This document shows positions 1 to 5,813 of a DNA stretch of 6,430 bases, piece after piece. The translations under genes were made by a program, and so were the position numbers. This DNA is from Deltaproteobacteria bacterium RBG_13_49_15 (GTDB lineage Bacteria > Desulfobacterota > Desulfobacteria > Desulfobacterales > UBA2156): positions 1 to 6,430 of the forward strand of contig MGQD01000092.1 of the NCBI GenBank assembly GCA_001797695.1, given 5' to 3'. Position 1 is the stretch's first letter; the number at the start of each line of letters is the position of its first letter. Below the pieces are notes generated by a model. That model made no database searches. It worked only from the letters and a program-made list of their open reading frames with translations, and was not told the DNA's origin.

Positions 1-886
1 GATACATTTGACGAACGGGTTCATACCACTCTTCCTGAGTGGGAGAGAATCGGTCAATCATCAACTTATCAAGTATTCGACGGCCATCCGGATCATCATG
101 CATTGAAAGCACCACCCGACTCAATTTTTCGAAAAGTCCATCCGGCAGGAAAAGTGAGGCGACAAGGGGCGGGCTTCCAAAAGGATTCGACTTTTTAATT
201 ACCCGGGTTTGCGCGGTATAGGCGGAATTCTGCTTTTCGTAGTAGTCCCACTTATGGCCGTCTACGGCCGCTCCTTCAACCAGCTTTCGAGCAACCGCCA
301 AGATGGAATTGTCATGGCTGTATGTATAGACGATCTCCTTGAAAAAGGTTTTCGGCATCTCTCCGATTTGAAAAAGCCAGAAAGTTGGAACCAATGCGCC
401 GGTATTCGATTCCGGGTCGGTAAAGGCAAAAACCTGATTGCGGAGATCTTCAAGATGCCGATAAGGGGCATCGCGATGAACGATCAGATAGGAATGATAA
501 TAAGGTTTTCCGCGGATAATTGGCGTTGCAAGCGCTCGAAACGCATAGGTTTCTTTTCCTGAAACATAAGGCCCGCTGCAAATGAATGCCAGATCCAATT
601 GTCCCTTTGCAAACAACTTGTTGATTTCTCCGTAAGTTTTCCGTTGAATGAGCTGGATTTCGACACCGACTTTTTTGCTGAAATACCTGATAAGCTCTTG
701 GTAATAGACAAAGGTCTCCTTTGGAGATATCATGGCGGCAACAGCCACCTTTAGGGGTTCGGTATGGGATGGGACCGTCGGGGATTGTTCAACCGCGACC
801 GTTTTTGAAAAATCAACTGTTTGATAATTGCCGTCGGGTGAACACGCCATTGCCAGGAGGACAATTACCGACAGCCATTTTTCCAT
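1..886 (-). CDS. PhnD-like phosphate/phosphonate ABC transporter substrate-binding lipoprotein (3' end outside window)
   Basis: This 295-codon reading frame starts at ATG 886-884 and is still open at the left edge, so the C-terminus is missing. An in-frame TAA lies ten codons upstream with no other start between, which fixes the N-terminus. Residues 1-15 form a short hydrophobic signal ending LAMAC, a slightly weak lipobox with Cys15, so the protein is probably an inner-leaflet-anchored or secreted lipoprotein. From about residue 45 the sequence follows the PhnD/SsuA-like binding-protein family: YYQELIRYFSKKVG (61-74), LDLAFICSGPYV (97-108), FTDPESNTGALVP (154-166), SHDNSILAV (190-198) and NPFGSPPLVA (234-243). 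The family is normally 280-320 residues, so little is missing. Family members bind oxyanions such as phosphate, phosphite or phosphonates; the ligand here cannot be read from sequence. No permease or ATPase gene is visible nearby, so it may act as a sensor-type binding protein. Family confident, ligand unknown. Confidence 0.85.
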   Translation of the reverse strand, partial: MEKWLSVIVLLAMACSPDGNYQTVDFSKTVAVEQSPTVPSHTEPLKVAVAAMISPKETFVYYQELIRYFSKKVGVEIQLIQRKTYGEINKLFAKGQLDLAFICSGPYVSGKETYAFRALATPIIRGKPYYHSYLIVHRDAPYRHLEDLRNQVFAFTDPESNTGALVPTFWLFQIGEMPKTFFKEIVYTYSHDNSILAVARKLVEGAAVDGHKWDYYEKQNSAYTAQTRVIKKSNPFGSPPLVASLFLPDGLFEKLSRVVLSMHDDPDGRRILDKLMIDRFSPTQEEWYEPVRQMY

Positions 887-919
887 ATTTTCGACCTGTG
901 TATTGATTTATAACTTTAT

Positions 920-948
920 AATTTACCACATCGTGGTAATTTTGTAAA
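920..948 (-). promoter_or_regulatory. Promoter of the PhnD-like gene with an embedded palindromic operator candidate
   Basis: On the minus strand, TTTACA (948-943) and TAAATT (925-920) are separated by exactly 17 bp, a plausible sigma70-type -35/-10 pair 34 bp before the start codon. The spacer carries a perfect inverted repeat, TTACCAC-ATC-GTGGTAA (plus-strand 923-939), 7-bp arms with a 3-bp centre, which also covers part of the -10 box. This placement is typical of a repressor or MerR-type activator site. No regulator gene is visible, and the site matches no operator I can name. Confidence 0.5.
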
Positions 949-1027
949 GGAATTTTTCAAAGGTCAAATCCATCTTAGCCGCCTGCCGGGATCAATTCCT
1001 GAAGAGGGATATGAATCAGATCAATCT

Positions 1028-1079
1028 TGGTGAAGTCTATACCGGGAAGCCCCGCTCTTCAGAGCGGGGAGCTTCACCA
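1028..1079. repeat. REP / IS200-IS605-type hairpin, copy 1, overlapping a stop codon
   Basis: The core (1040-1076) folds as CCCCGCTCT (1050-1058) against AGAGCGGGG (1061-1069), 9 bp with a 2-nt gap. A two-base AG bulge (1070-1071) then leads into an outer GAAG/CTTC stem (1046-1049 with 1072-1075). The bulged, GC-rich form with GAAGC/GCTTC ends resembles REP elements and the subterminal hairpins recognised by Y1 (TnpA/RAYT) transposases. The core recurs at 5724-5760 with 35 of 37 identical bases. A further 8-bp inverted repeat, TGGTGAAG (1028-1035) and CTTCACCA (1072-1079), brackets this copy. No T-run follows on either strand, so a standard intrinsic terminator is unlikely. It supplies the TGA stop of the lipoprotein gene at 1074-1076. 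Confidence 0.7.
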
Positions 1080-2006
1080 GAATTTGATGATGCTTCCGGC
1101 TTCAACCGGCCCGCCTGAAACCACAACGGCCTCGGATCTATCCGGATAAACGGTAAGTACCTTAACTTGACCGATTTTTCGGCCTGGGAGGATGAACTGC
1201 TGACCGCCGGAACCCTCAACGAGCTTCCCTTTTTCAAAAGCGTCCATCACGGTTCCTGCTTTCAGCCCGACTTTTTTGCCGCTTGATAAGATCAGCTTGT
1301 CATGCTGTATGGAAGTAACATACCCAAACCAGGGAAGGATATCGACTGCCTCGCAGATCATTTTCCCCATTTCTGCGCTGATGGTCAGGAGGGTTAATTT
1401 GATTTGAGGTAAATCAGCCCCTTTTCCGGATCGGATCAGGTTAAATTCGTTCTCATCGATCTCGACTTCATGGAAAAAATCCTCATCCAGGATCTTAGCG
1501 CCGGTTTCGGTGTCGATCACCAACGCTTCGATGTGGGCTTTTAACAGATAACGATCCCCTTTAAACCAGAGAACGCCGCGCTTTTCGATGGTTGCGCTGA
1601 CATCCACAAACCTACCGATTGCAACGGCATTATACCCAACCTGCCGGGCGAAAGCTGAAAGGCTGAAGAAATCCCGCCCTGACGCAGAAGGAGGCAGGGG
1701 GATATCCGGATGCTTTAACCCCCCTTCCGTTGTCTCGATGATGGTGTTCGGGCACTTTTTTTTCATCTGGTCGATAAATTGTTGCTGGAAAAAATCCTGG
1801 TGTTTTTCCTTTTCAAGGAGAGTTTTGTTCTCGAAAGGAAGGATCAGGAATCTTTTTTCAATATCGCTTCCGGTCAAATCCTGCCCGATTTTTCGTGTGG
1901 TCTTTTGAAAAGAAGAGCAGCTTAGAAAAACGAAAATGAATAGGAGCGAGAGGGAAAGGATCGGAGGGAGACGGAGTCTTAAACGGGTTTTACTTTTTTT
2001 AGTCAT
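1074..2006 (-). CDS. Predicted outer-membrane lipoprotein with CsgG/FlgT-like modules
   Basis: I place the start at ATG 2006-2004 (310 residues) because GAAGG sits 5 bp upstream of it and it begins one base after the queF stop. An ATG at 2018 would add four residues but lacks a ribosome binding site and overlaps queF. Residues 1-30 are a lipoprotein signal: a basic K/R-rich stretch, a hydrophobic run at 16-28, then LSC with Cys30 and serines after it. LPFENKT (56-62) matches the opening strand of CsgG/GNA1162/LpoB-like lipoproteins, followed by a mixed alpha/beta region up to about 195. Residues about 227-310 look like the small beta-rich C-terminal domain of FlgT-type proteins (GYVTSI, SGKKVGLKAGTVMDAF, IGQVKVLTVYPDRSEA, AGSIIKF). 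Such proteins act in the periplasm or at the outer membrane in assembly or secretion roles. The exact role is unknown and the family call is by pattern only. The stop codon lies inside a REP-like hairpin. Confidence 0.75.
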   Translation of the reverse strand: MTKKSKTRLRLRLPPILSLSLLFIFVFLSCSSFQKTTRKIGQDLTGSDIEKRFLILPFENKTLLEKEKHQDFFQQQFIDQMKKKCPNTIIETTEGGLKHPDIPLPPSASGRDFFSLSAFARQVGYNAVAIGRFVDVSATIEKRGVLWFKGDRYLLKAHIEALVIDTETGAKILDEDFFHEVEIDENEFNLIRSGKGADLPQIKLTLLTISAEMGKMICEAVDILPWFGYVTSIQHDKLILSSGKKVGLKAGTVMDAFEKGKLVEGSGGQQFILPGRKIGQVKVLTVYPDRSEAVVVSGGPVEAGSIIKFW

Positions 2007-2007
2007 T

Positions 2008-2403
2008 TTAGCCTTCATATGAAACGGAAACCCGTGTGGTCAGACCGCCTCTGGAGGTAAATTCTCCGATGATCTCCATTTTTTTCGGCCCGAGAATATG
2101 AACAAGATCGTCCATTATCCGGTTGACCAGATGTTCATAGAAAATTCCGACATTCCGGTATTGAAGAAGGTAAAACTTGAGGGATTTCAGCTCAATGAGT
2201 TTTTTGCTCGGAACATATCGGACGGTGATTTTTCCGAAATCCGGAAGGCCGGTCATCGGGCAAACGGATGTATATTCCAAATGCTCAATGGTGATTTCGA
2301 TATCCCTTCCCAGGTATAAATACTCGATGACTTCGAGAAGGTCTGTCTTTACCGTATCCGGTCCCAGAATGCGGTAGTTAAGATTTTTAGATTTACTACC
2401 CAT
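2008..2403 (-). CDS. queF: NADPH-dependent 7-cyano-7-deazaguanine (preQ0) reductase, QueF type I
   Basis: QueF reduces the nitrile of preQ0 to the amine preQ1 with NADPH in the cytoplasm, the step that commits the base to queuosine in tRNA. The 131-residue protein is a short, single-domain (type I) form; the Bacillus subtilis enzyme is about 165. Visible signatures are TSVCPMTGLPDF (45-56), with the nucleophile Cys48 that forms the thioimide and Asp55, and the family motif ELKSLKFY (71-78). RNVGIFYEH (83-91) and FTSRGG are also typical. The conserved His-Glu pair after the motif appears as Tyr89-Glu90, so the His position, important in characterised enzymes, is changed. It is the first gene of a tight unit with the downstream lipoprotein gene and has its own strong promoter. 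ATG 2403-2401 has only a weak GGGA upstream. The other queuosine genes (queC, queD, queE, tgt) are not in the window. Confidence 0.93.
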   Translation of the reverse strand: MGSKSKNLNYRILGPDTVKTDLLEVIEYLYLGRDIEITIEHLEYTSVCPMTGLPDFGKITVRYVPSKKLIELKSLKFYLLQYRNVGIFYEHLVNRIMDDLVHILGPKKMEIIGEFTSRGGLTTRVSVSYEG

Positions 2404-2449
2404 GTAGATTCCCGTCGTTCTTATCTAGTGTGTGCACATAACCGGTATA

Positions 2450-2478
2450 TTTTTAGTCGAATTTTCAAATGATGTCAA
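2450..2478 (-). promoter_or_regulatory. Sigma70-type promoter for queF
   Basis: On the minus strand a perfect -35 box TTGACA (2478-2473) is followed after 17 bp by TAAAAA (2455-2450), four of six to the -10 consensus. Transcription would start near 2443, leaving a leader of about 40 nt. That leader contains the small palindromes ACCGGT (2441-2446) and TGTGCACA (2431-2438) but nothing resembling a class I preQ1 aptamer. Confidence 0.55.
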
Positions 2479-2540
2479 TCATAGGCTCGCTCAGCCTGAA
2501 TTGTATAGGGCGCCGAAATCCTTGACGCGGCCGATCTCTT

Positions 2541-2569
2541 TTGATAACAAAATAACCAAAGGCTATCAA
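2541..2569 (+). promoter_or_regulatory. Candidate promoter for the 60-residue gene
   Basis: TTGATA (2541-2546) and TATCAA (2564-2569) are spaced by 17 bp, five and four of six to the sigma70 consensus boxes. The -10 lies inside the first unit of the direct repeat described at 2561-2622. The same TATCAA recurs 30 bp downstream (2594-2599), so an alternative start is possible. The call rests only on box matching. Confidence 0.35.
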
Positions 2570-2622
2570 GTTAAAATCATTATAGCGAGAGGCTATCAAG
2601 ATAAAAAACGCCTGATAGCCTC
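2561..2622 (+). repeat. Direct repeat plus 10-bp stem-loop in the leader of the 60-residue gene
   Basis: GGCTATCAAGTTAAAA (2561-2576) recurs as GGCTATCAAGATAAAA (2591-2606), 15 of 16 identical and exactly 30 bp apart. An inverted copy follows: GAGGCTATCA (2589-2598) is perfectly complementary to TGATAGCCTC (2613-2622), a 10-bp stem with a 14-nt A-rich loop. The first repeat can pair with the same downstream arm over 9 bp (2560-2568 with 2613-2621), so two mutually exclusive stems are possible. A partial unit GGCTATA follows at 2624-2630. The whole array sits just before the ribosome binding site, which suggests either a regulator binding three helical turns apart or leader-RNA control. Confidence 0.7.
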
Positions 2623-2649
2623 CGGCTATAAGGAAGGAAGGAATCAAAA

Positions 2650-2832
2650 ATGAGCGAGACCTTGGACGAACAAATCCTGCGAACAGCCAAAGAGATCGTA
2701 GTCAAATTTATCGAAGTGGGACGAGTCTCCCCCACAAACTTCAACGAGGCATTCAGATCCATTTTCCAGACCGTGAAGAGCTCTGCAAAAGGGATTGAAT
2801 GGGAGATCGATCAGGAAGAGAATCAGGTTTAG
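2650..2832 (+). CDS. Small conserved hypothetical protein, 60 residues
   Basis: The ATG at 2650 is preceded by an unusually rich purine tract, AAGGAAGGAAGGAA (2630-2643), which gives a strong ribosome binding site about 6-9 bp away and supports this as a real gene despite its size. The protein has no signal peptide or membrane segment and looks helical: an amphipathic helix at about 4-24 (DEQILRTAKEIVVKFIEVG), a turn at VSPTNF (26-31), a second helix at about 32-47, and an acidic tail EIDQEE. The pattern of a helix, 'SP', then a 'F..aFr.iF..v' helix recalls small deltaproteobacterial proteins of unknown function and, more distantly, the helical N-terminal part of MucR/Ros-type regulators, but no zinc-binding Cys/His residues are present. 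I cannot assign a function. It is divergent from queF and ends 30 bp before the convergent 3' end of polA. Confidence 0.75.
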   Translation: MSETLDEQILRTAKEIVVKFIEVGRVSPTNFNEAFRSIFQTVKSSAKGIEWEIDQEENQV

Positions 2833-2862
2833 CTCATTTGACGATCGGAATAACATTGTGAG

Positions 2863-5553
2863 TCAATGGGCTTCCGCCCAGTTATGACCGACGGAAAGAT
2901 TTACTTTTAGCGGCACTTTAAGCTCCCATATCCCTTCCATTACCTGCTTCACCATATTTCGAGTTGTTTCCAACTCATCCGGCGGAACTTCCAGCACCAG
3001 CTCATCGTGCACCGAAAGGAGCATTGCGGATTTAAGGCCGTTCTCGATTAACGCCGCATCGGTTTTGATCATGGACATTTTGATAAGATCGGCAGCCGTC
3101 CCCTGTATGGGCGTATTGATGGCGGCACGCTCTGCAAATTGACGGACACTCGCATTGGCGCTGGTGATGTCCGGAAGAAAACGGATTCGACCTAAAAGGG
3201 TGTTAACCCGTCCGGTCTTTCTGGCCTCATCGATGGTCTGTTCGATAAACTGTTTGACTCCTTTATATCTTGAAAAATAATGTTCAATGTAGGTCTGCGC
3301 CATTTTCCGGCTGATTCCAAGCTCCCGTGAAAGTCCGAATGGGCTCATTCCGTAAATAATGCCGAAATTGATCACCTTGGCCTGCCGTCTGAGTTCCGGA
3401 GTAACCATGGACGGAAACATCTGGAACACTTCGGCGGCGGTCCGGGCATGGATGTCTTCCCCATTTATGAACGCATCGATTAAAATGGCGTCGTCCGAAT
3501 AATGGGCCAGGATGCGAAGCTCAATCTGTGAATAATCGGCTGACAGCAGATGCCAGCCGCTTCTGGAAATGAAAGCGCTCCGTATTTCTCTCCCTTCATC
3601 GGTTCGGATGGGGATATTTTGAAGATTGGGTTCGGAGCTGCTCAGCCGGCCGGTCGCCGTAATCGTCTGATTAAACGAGGTATGGATTCGACCGGTTTCC
3701 GGGTGGATCATTTCCAGGAGCGCATCCACATAGGTGGATTTCAGTTTGGCCAGCGTCCGATGCCTTAAAACCAGCGCCGGAAGTTCATGCCGGGGAGCCA
3801 GGCTGGTGAGAACTTCCATATCGGTGGAAAAAGCGGTCTTTTTTTTGGTTTTCTTTTGAACGGGGAGGCCTAGTTTTTCAAATAAGATCTGCCCGAGCTG
3901 CTGGGAAGAGTGGATATTGAACTCTTGTCCTGCTACAGAATAAATCTGACTTTCGATCACCTCAAGCTGGTATTCAAAAGATTTGGAAAGCAAAGCAAGC
4001 CGTTCCCGGTCCACGCATATTCCAGCCATCTCCATTCTTTTTAAAACGGAAACCAGCGGCATCTCTACCGTTTCAAAAAGATCGAAAAGACCCATTTCCC
4101 GGAGCTTCGGATTAAGGGTCTGATACGCCATGAGAGTGATATCCGCATCTTCACAGGCATAGCGGGTCGCATCTTCAAGCAAGACTTCAGAAAAGGGGAA
4201 GGACCGCTTCCCCTTCACGGTAATATCCTGGTATGAAATTTTTTTGTGATCGAGAAAATCAAGCGCAATCTGATCCAGGTTATGGGCCCGCTTTGTCGGA
4301 TCGATGAGGTAGGATGCCAGCATGGTGTCGAAAATCACTCCGGCCAGGTCAATGCCATACCGGTTGAGAACAATCCAGTCGTATTTAATGTTTTGGCCGA
4401 TTTTCCGGATTTTTGAATCTTCAAGGATCGGTTTTAAGCGATTGAGGACGAGCTCTATATTCAACTGTTTATCCGAACTTAAGGCGCTGTGGCCGAGCGG
4501 AATATAGAAGGCCTCGTTGGGCGCTACTGAAAATGACATCCCGACAAGTTGCGCCAGCATGGGGTCTTGAGACGTTGTTTCAGTGTCGAGCGAAAACAGG
4601 CCGGCTTCCTTGAGTTTGGAAATCAGTGCTGAAAGGGCGCTCAAATCCTGGATCGGAAGATATCGCTTTTGGCTCAAATCCGATGATTCCGGGAAGACCT
4701 GTTGCAGTTGCCGGAATTCGAGTGCCTTAAATAGCCTGGCCAGTTGTTGCCGGTCGGGGTGTTGAAGCTGAAATTGCTCCGGATTAAAGGAGATCGGCGC
4801 CTGTGTATCGATGGTCGCGAGTTTCTTGCTTAAAAACGCCTGTTCTTTGTATCTGATGAGATTCTCACGCTGTCTGGCTTGAGAGACCTCTTGGATATGT
4901 TCATAAAGCGTTTCCAGGCTCCGGAAGCGTTTAATGAGCGAGACGGCTGTTTTTTGCCCGATTCCCGGGACACCGGGAATGTTGTCGGAGGCATCTCCTG
5001 CAAGCCCCATCACATCCACCAGTTGCTCCGGTGGGATGCCGAACTCATTTAGGATCACGCCGATATTGGTGCTTTTTTCCTTCATCGGGTCCCAGATGGT
5101 GGATTTTTCGCTGACCAATTGCATGAAGTCCTTGTCGCCCGTGACCATGATCACATCAAAACCGGACTCTTCAGCCTGGCGGGCCAGGGTTCCGATGAGG
5201 TCGTCCGCCTCGTAGCCCGGCATCTCGATGATTTTAAAATTGAAGGCCTCGGTGATTTTTTTAATATAGGGAATTTGAACGATCAGCTCCTCCGGGAGAG
5301 GGGGCCGGTTCGCTTTGTAATCATCATAAAGGCGATGCCTGAAAGTCGGCCCTTTGGCATCAAAGAGCACGACAATATATGAAGGTTTTTTATCTTCAAC
5401 GAGTTTTATAATCATCCGGGTGAATCCGAAAACAGCGTTGGTGGGAAGCCCCCTGGAATTGGAGAGGGTGCGGATAGCGTGATACGCCCGGTGGATATAG
5501 GCGCTTCCATCGATCAAATAGAGGGTTTTTTTTGTTTTGGATTCCTTTTCCAT
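2863..5553 (-). CDS. polA: DNA polymerase I with 5'-nuclease, 3'-5' proofreading and polymerase domains
   Basis: The 896-residue enzyme removes RNA primers, fills gaps in lagging-strand and repair synthesis, and proofreads. The 5'-nuclease domain spans about 10-265 with metal-binding acidic residues in LIDGSAY (Asp15), YEADD (Glu115, Asp117, Asp118), TGDKD (Asp140, Asp142) and GDASDN (Asp187, Asp190), followed by the helix-hairpin-helix GVPGIGQKTA. The 3'-5' exonuclease domain (about 300-480) keeps its catalytic set: Asp323-x-Glu325, Asn388 to Asp392, and Tyr465-xxx-Asp469, so proofreading is probably active, unlike in several bacterial relatives. The polymerase domain has motif A DYSQIELR (Asp673, Glu678), motif B RRQAKVINFGIIYG (Arg722, Lys726, Phe730, Tyr734) and motif C VHDE (Asp850), offset by 32 from the Escherichia coli numbering. 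GGAG lies 5 bp before ATG 5553-5551. Its 3' end converges on the 60-residue gene with no obvious terminator. Confidence 0.98.
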   Translation of the reverse strand: MEKESKTKKTLYLIDGSAYIHRAYHAIRTLSNSRGLPTNAVFGFTRMIIKLVEDKKPSYIVVLFDAKGPTFRHRLYDDYKANRPPLPEELIVQIPYIKKITEAFNFKIIEMPGYEADDLIGTLARQAEESGFDVIMVTGDKDFMQLVSEKSTIWDPMKEKSTNIGVILNEFGIPPEQLVDVMGLAGDASDNIPGVPGIGQKTAVSLIKRFRSLETLYEHIQEVSQARQRENLIRYKEQAFLSKKLATIDTQAPISFNPEQFQLQHPDRQQLARLFKALEFRQLQQVFPESSDLSQKRYLPIQDLSALSALISKLKEAGLFSLDTETTSQDPMLAQLVGMSFSVAPNEAFYIPLGHSALSSDKQLNIELVLNRLKPILEDSKIRKIGQNIKYDWIVLNRYGIDLAGVIFDTMLASYLIDPTKRAHNLDQIALDFLDHKKISYQDITVKGKRSFPFSEVLLEDATRYACEDADITLMAYQTLNPKLREMGLFDLFETVEMPLVSVLKRMEMAGICVDRERLALLSKSFEYQLEVIESQIYSVAGQEFNIHSSQQLGQILFEKLGLPVQKKTKKKTAFSTDMEVLTSLAPRHELPALVLRHRTLAKLKSTYVDALLEMIHPETGRIHTSFNQTITATGRLSSSEPNLQNIPIRTDEGREIRSAFISRSGWHLLSADYSQIELRILAHYSDDAILIDAFINGEDIHARTAAEVFQMFPSMVTPELRRQAKVINFGIIYGMSPFGLSRELGISRKMAQTYIEHYFSRYKGVKQFIEQTIDEARKTGRVNTLLGRIRFLPDITSANASVRQFAERAAINTPIQGTAADLIKMSMIKTDAALIENGLKSAMLLSVHDELVLEVPPDELETTRNMVKQVMEGIWELKVPLKVNLSVGHNWAEAH

Positions 5554-5658
5554 GACATCTCCATTTAAAAATGGCGGCCTGGTCGAACCCGGTGACGGGT
5601 GGGATTGACAGGCGGACCCACCTGCATTAACATTTCCCGCAGTTATGTTGACCGGCCT

Positions 5659-5701
5659 GCTTCCCGCAAGCCCCGCCTTTTAAGACGGGATCAAGGGAAG
5701 C
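5659..5701. repeat. Degenerate REP-like hairpin, possible third copy
   Basis: GCTTCCC (5659-5665) pairs perfectly with GGGAAGC (5695-5701). Inside it CCCGCCTT (5672-5679) pairs with AAGACGGG (5682-5689) with one C·A mismatch. AAGCCCCGC (5669-5676) is shared with the two better copies and lies in the same orientation, but the rest has diverged. It sits 23 bp before copy 2. Membership in the same family is an inference from the shared 9-mer and the two-tier stem. Confidence 0.5.
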
Positions 5702-5723
5702 TATCCGAAATAGACATTTTCCT

Positions 5724-5760
5724 TACCGGGAAGCCCCGCTCTTTAGAGCGGAGAGCTTCA
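5724..5760. repeat. REP / IS200-IS605-type hairpin, copy 2
   Basis: This matches 1040-1076 at 35 of 37 positions in the same orientation; the differences are T5744 in the loop and A5752, which breaks one C-G pair in the stem. The stem is CCCCGCTCT (5734-5742) with AGAGCGGAG (5745-5753), then the AG bulge and the GAAG/CTTC outer pairs (5730-5733 with 5756-5759). Sequence identity stops abruptly on both sides, which marks the element ends. No transposase gene is present in the window. Confidence 0.7.
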
Positions 5761-5813
5761 AATTCTGCGATTCAGGCTGTTTGTAGCATGGATGAACCTT
5801 AACAACAAGCCGG

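Larger units (their letters stand above)
5554..5813. other. Palindrome-rich non-coding region upstream of polA
   Basis: I find no gene here. Going away from polA it contains: CCATTT/AAATGG (5561-5574), which covers part of the polA ribosome binding site; ACCCG-GTGA-CGGGT (5587-5600), a small hairpin that on the plus strand has a GNRA-type loop; GGTGGG/CCCACC (5598-5603 with 5617-5622); and two REP-like hairpins described separately. No convincing -35/-10 pair for polA could be picked out, so the polA promoter is unassigned. Confidence 0.5.

Noticed and set aside
262..711. Minus-strand frames inside the PhnD-like gene
   Set aside because: They are out of frame with the continuous 295-codon reading frame that carries the family motifs.
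1046..1075. Intrinsic terminator of the lipoprotein gene
   Set aside because: The stem is strong, but no T-run follows on either strand and the same sequence recurs at 5724-5760 away from a gene end, so a repeat element explains it better.
2404..2449. preQ1 riboswitch in the queF leader
   Set aside because: The leader is only about 40 nt and lacks the stem and A-rich tail of the class I aptamer; the short palindromes present do not form the needed fold.
2561..2622. Small CRISPR array
   Set aside because: There are only two direct copies, 16 bp long with a 14-bp gap, and one inverted copy; unit lengths and orientation do not fit CRISPR and no cas gene is present.
2867..2880. Terminator hairpin TGGGC-TTCC-GCCCA at the 3' end of polA
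   Set aside because: The stem is only 5 bp, lies within the polA coding sequence and has no T-tract on either side.
3550..5382. Several plus-strand open frames antisense to polA
   Set aside because: They lie within a strongly conserved polymerase gene, have no ribosome binding sites and show no recognisable protein features.
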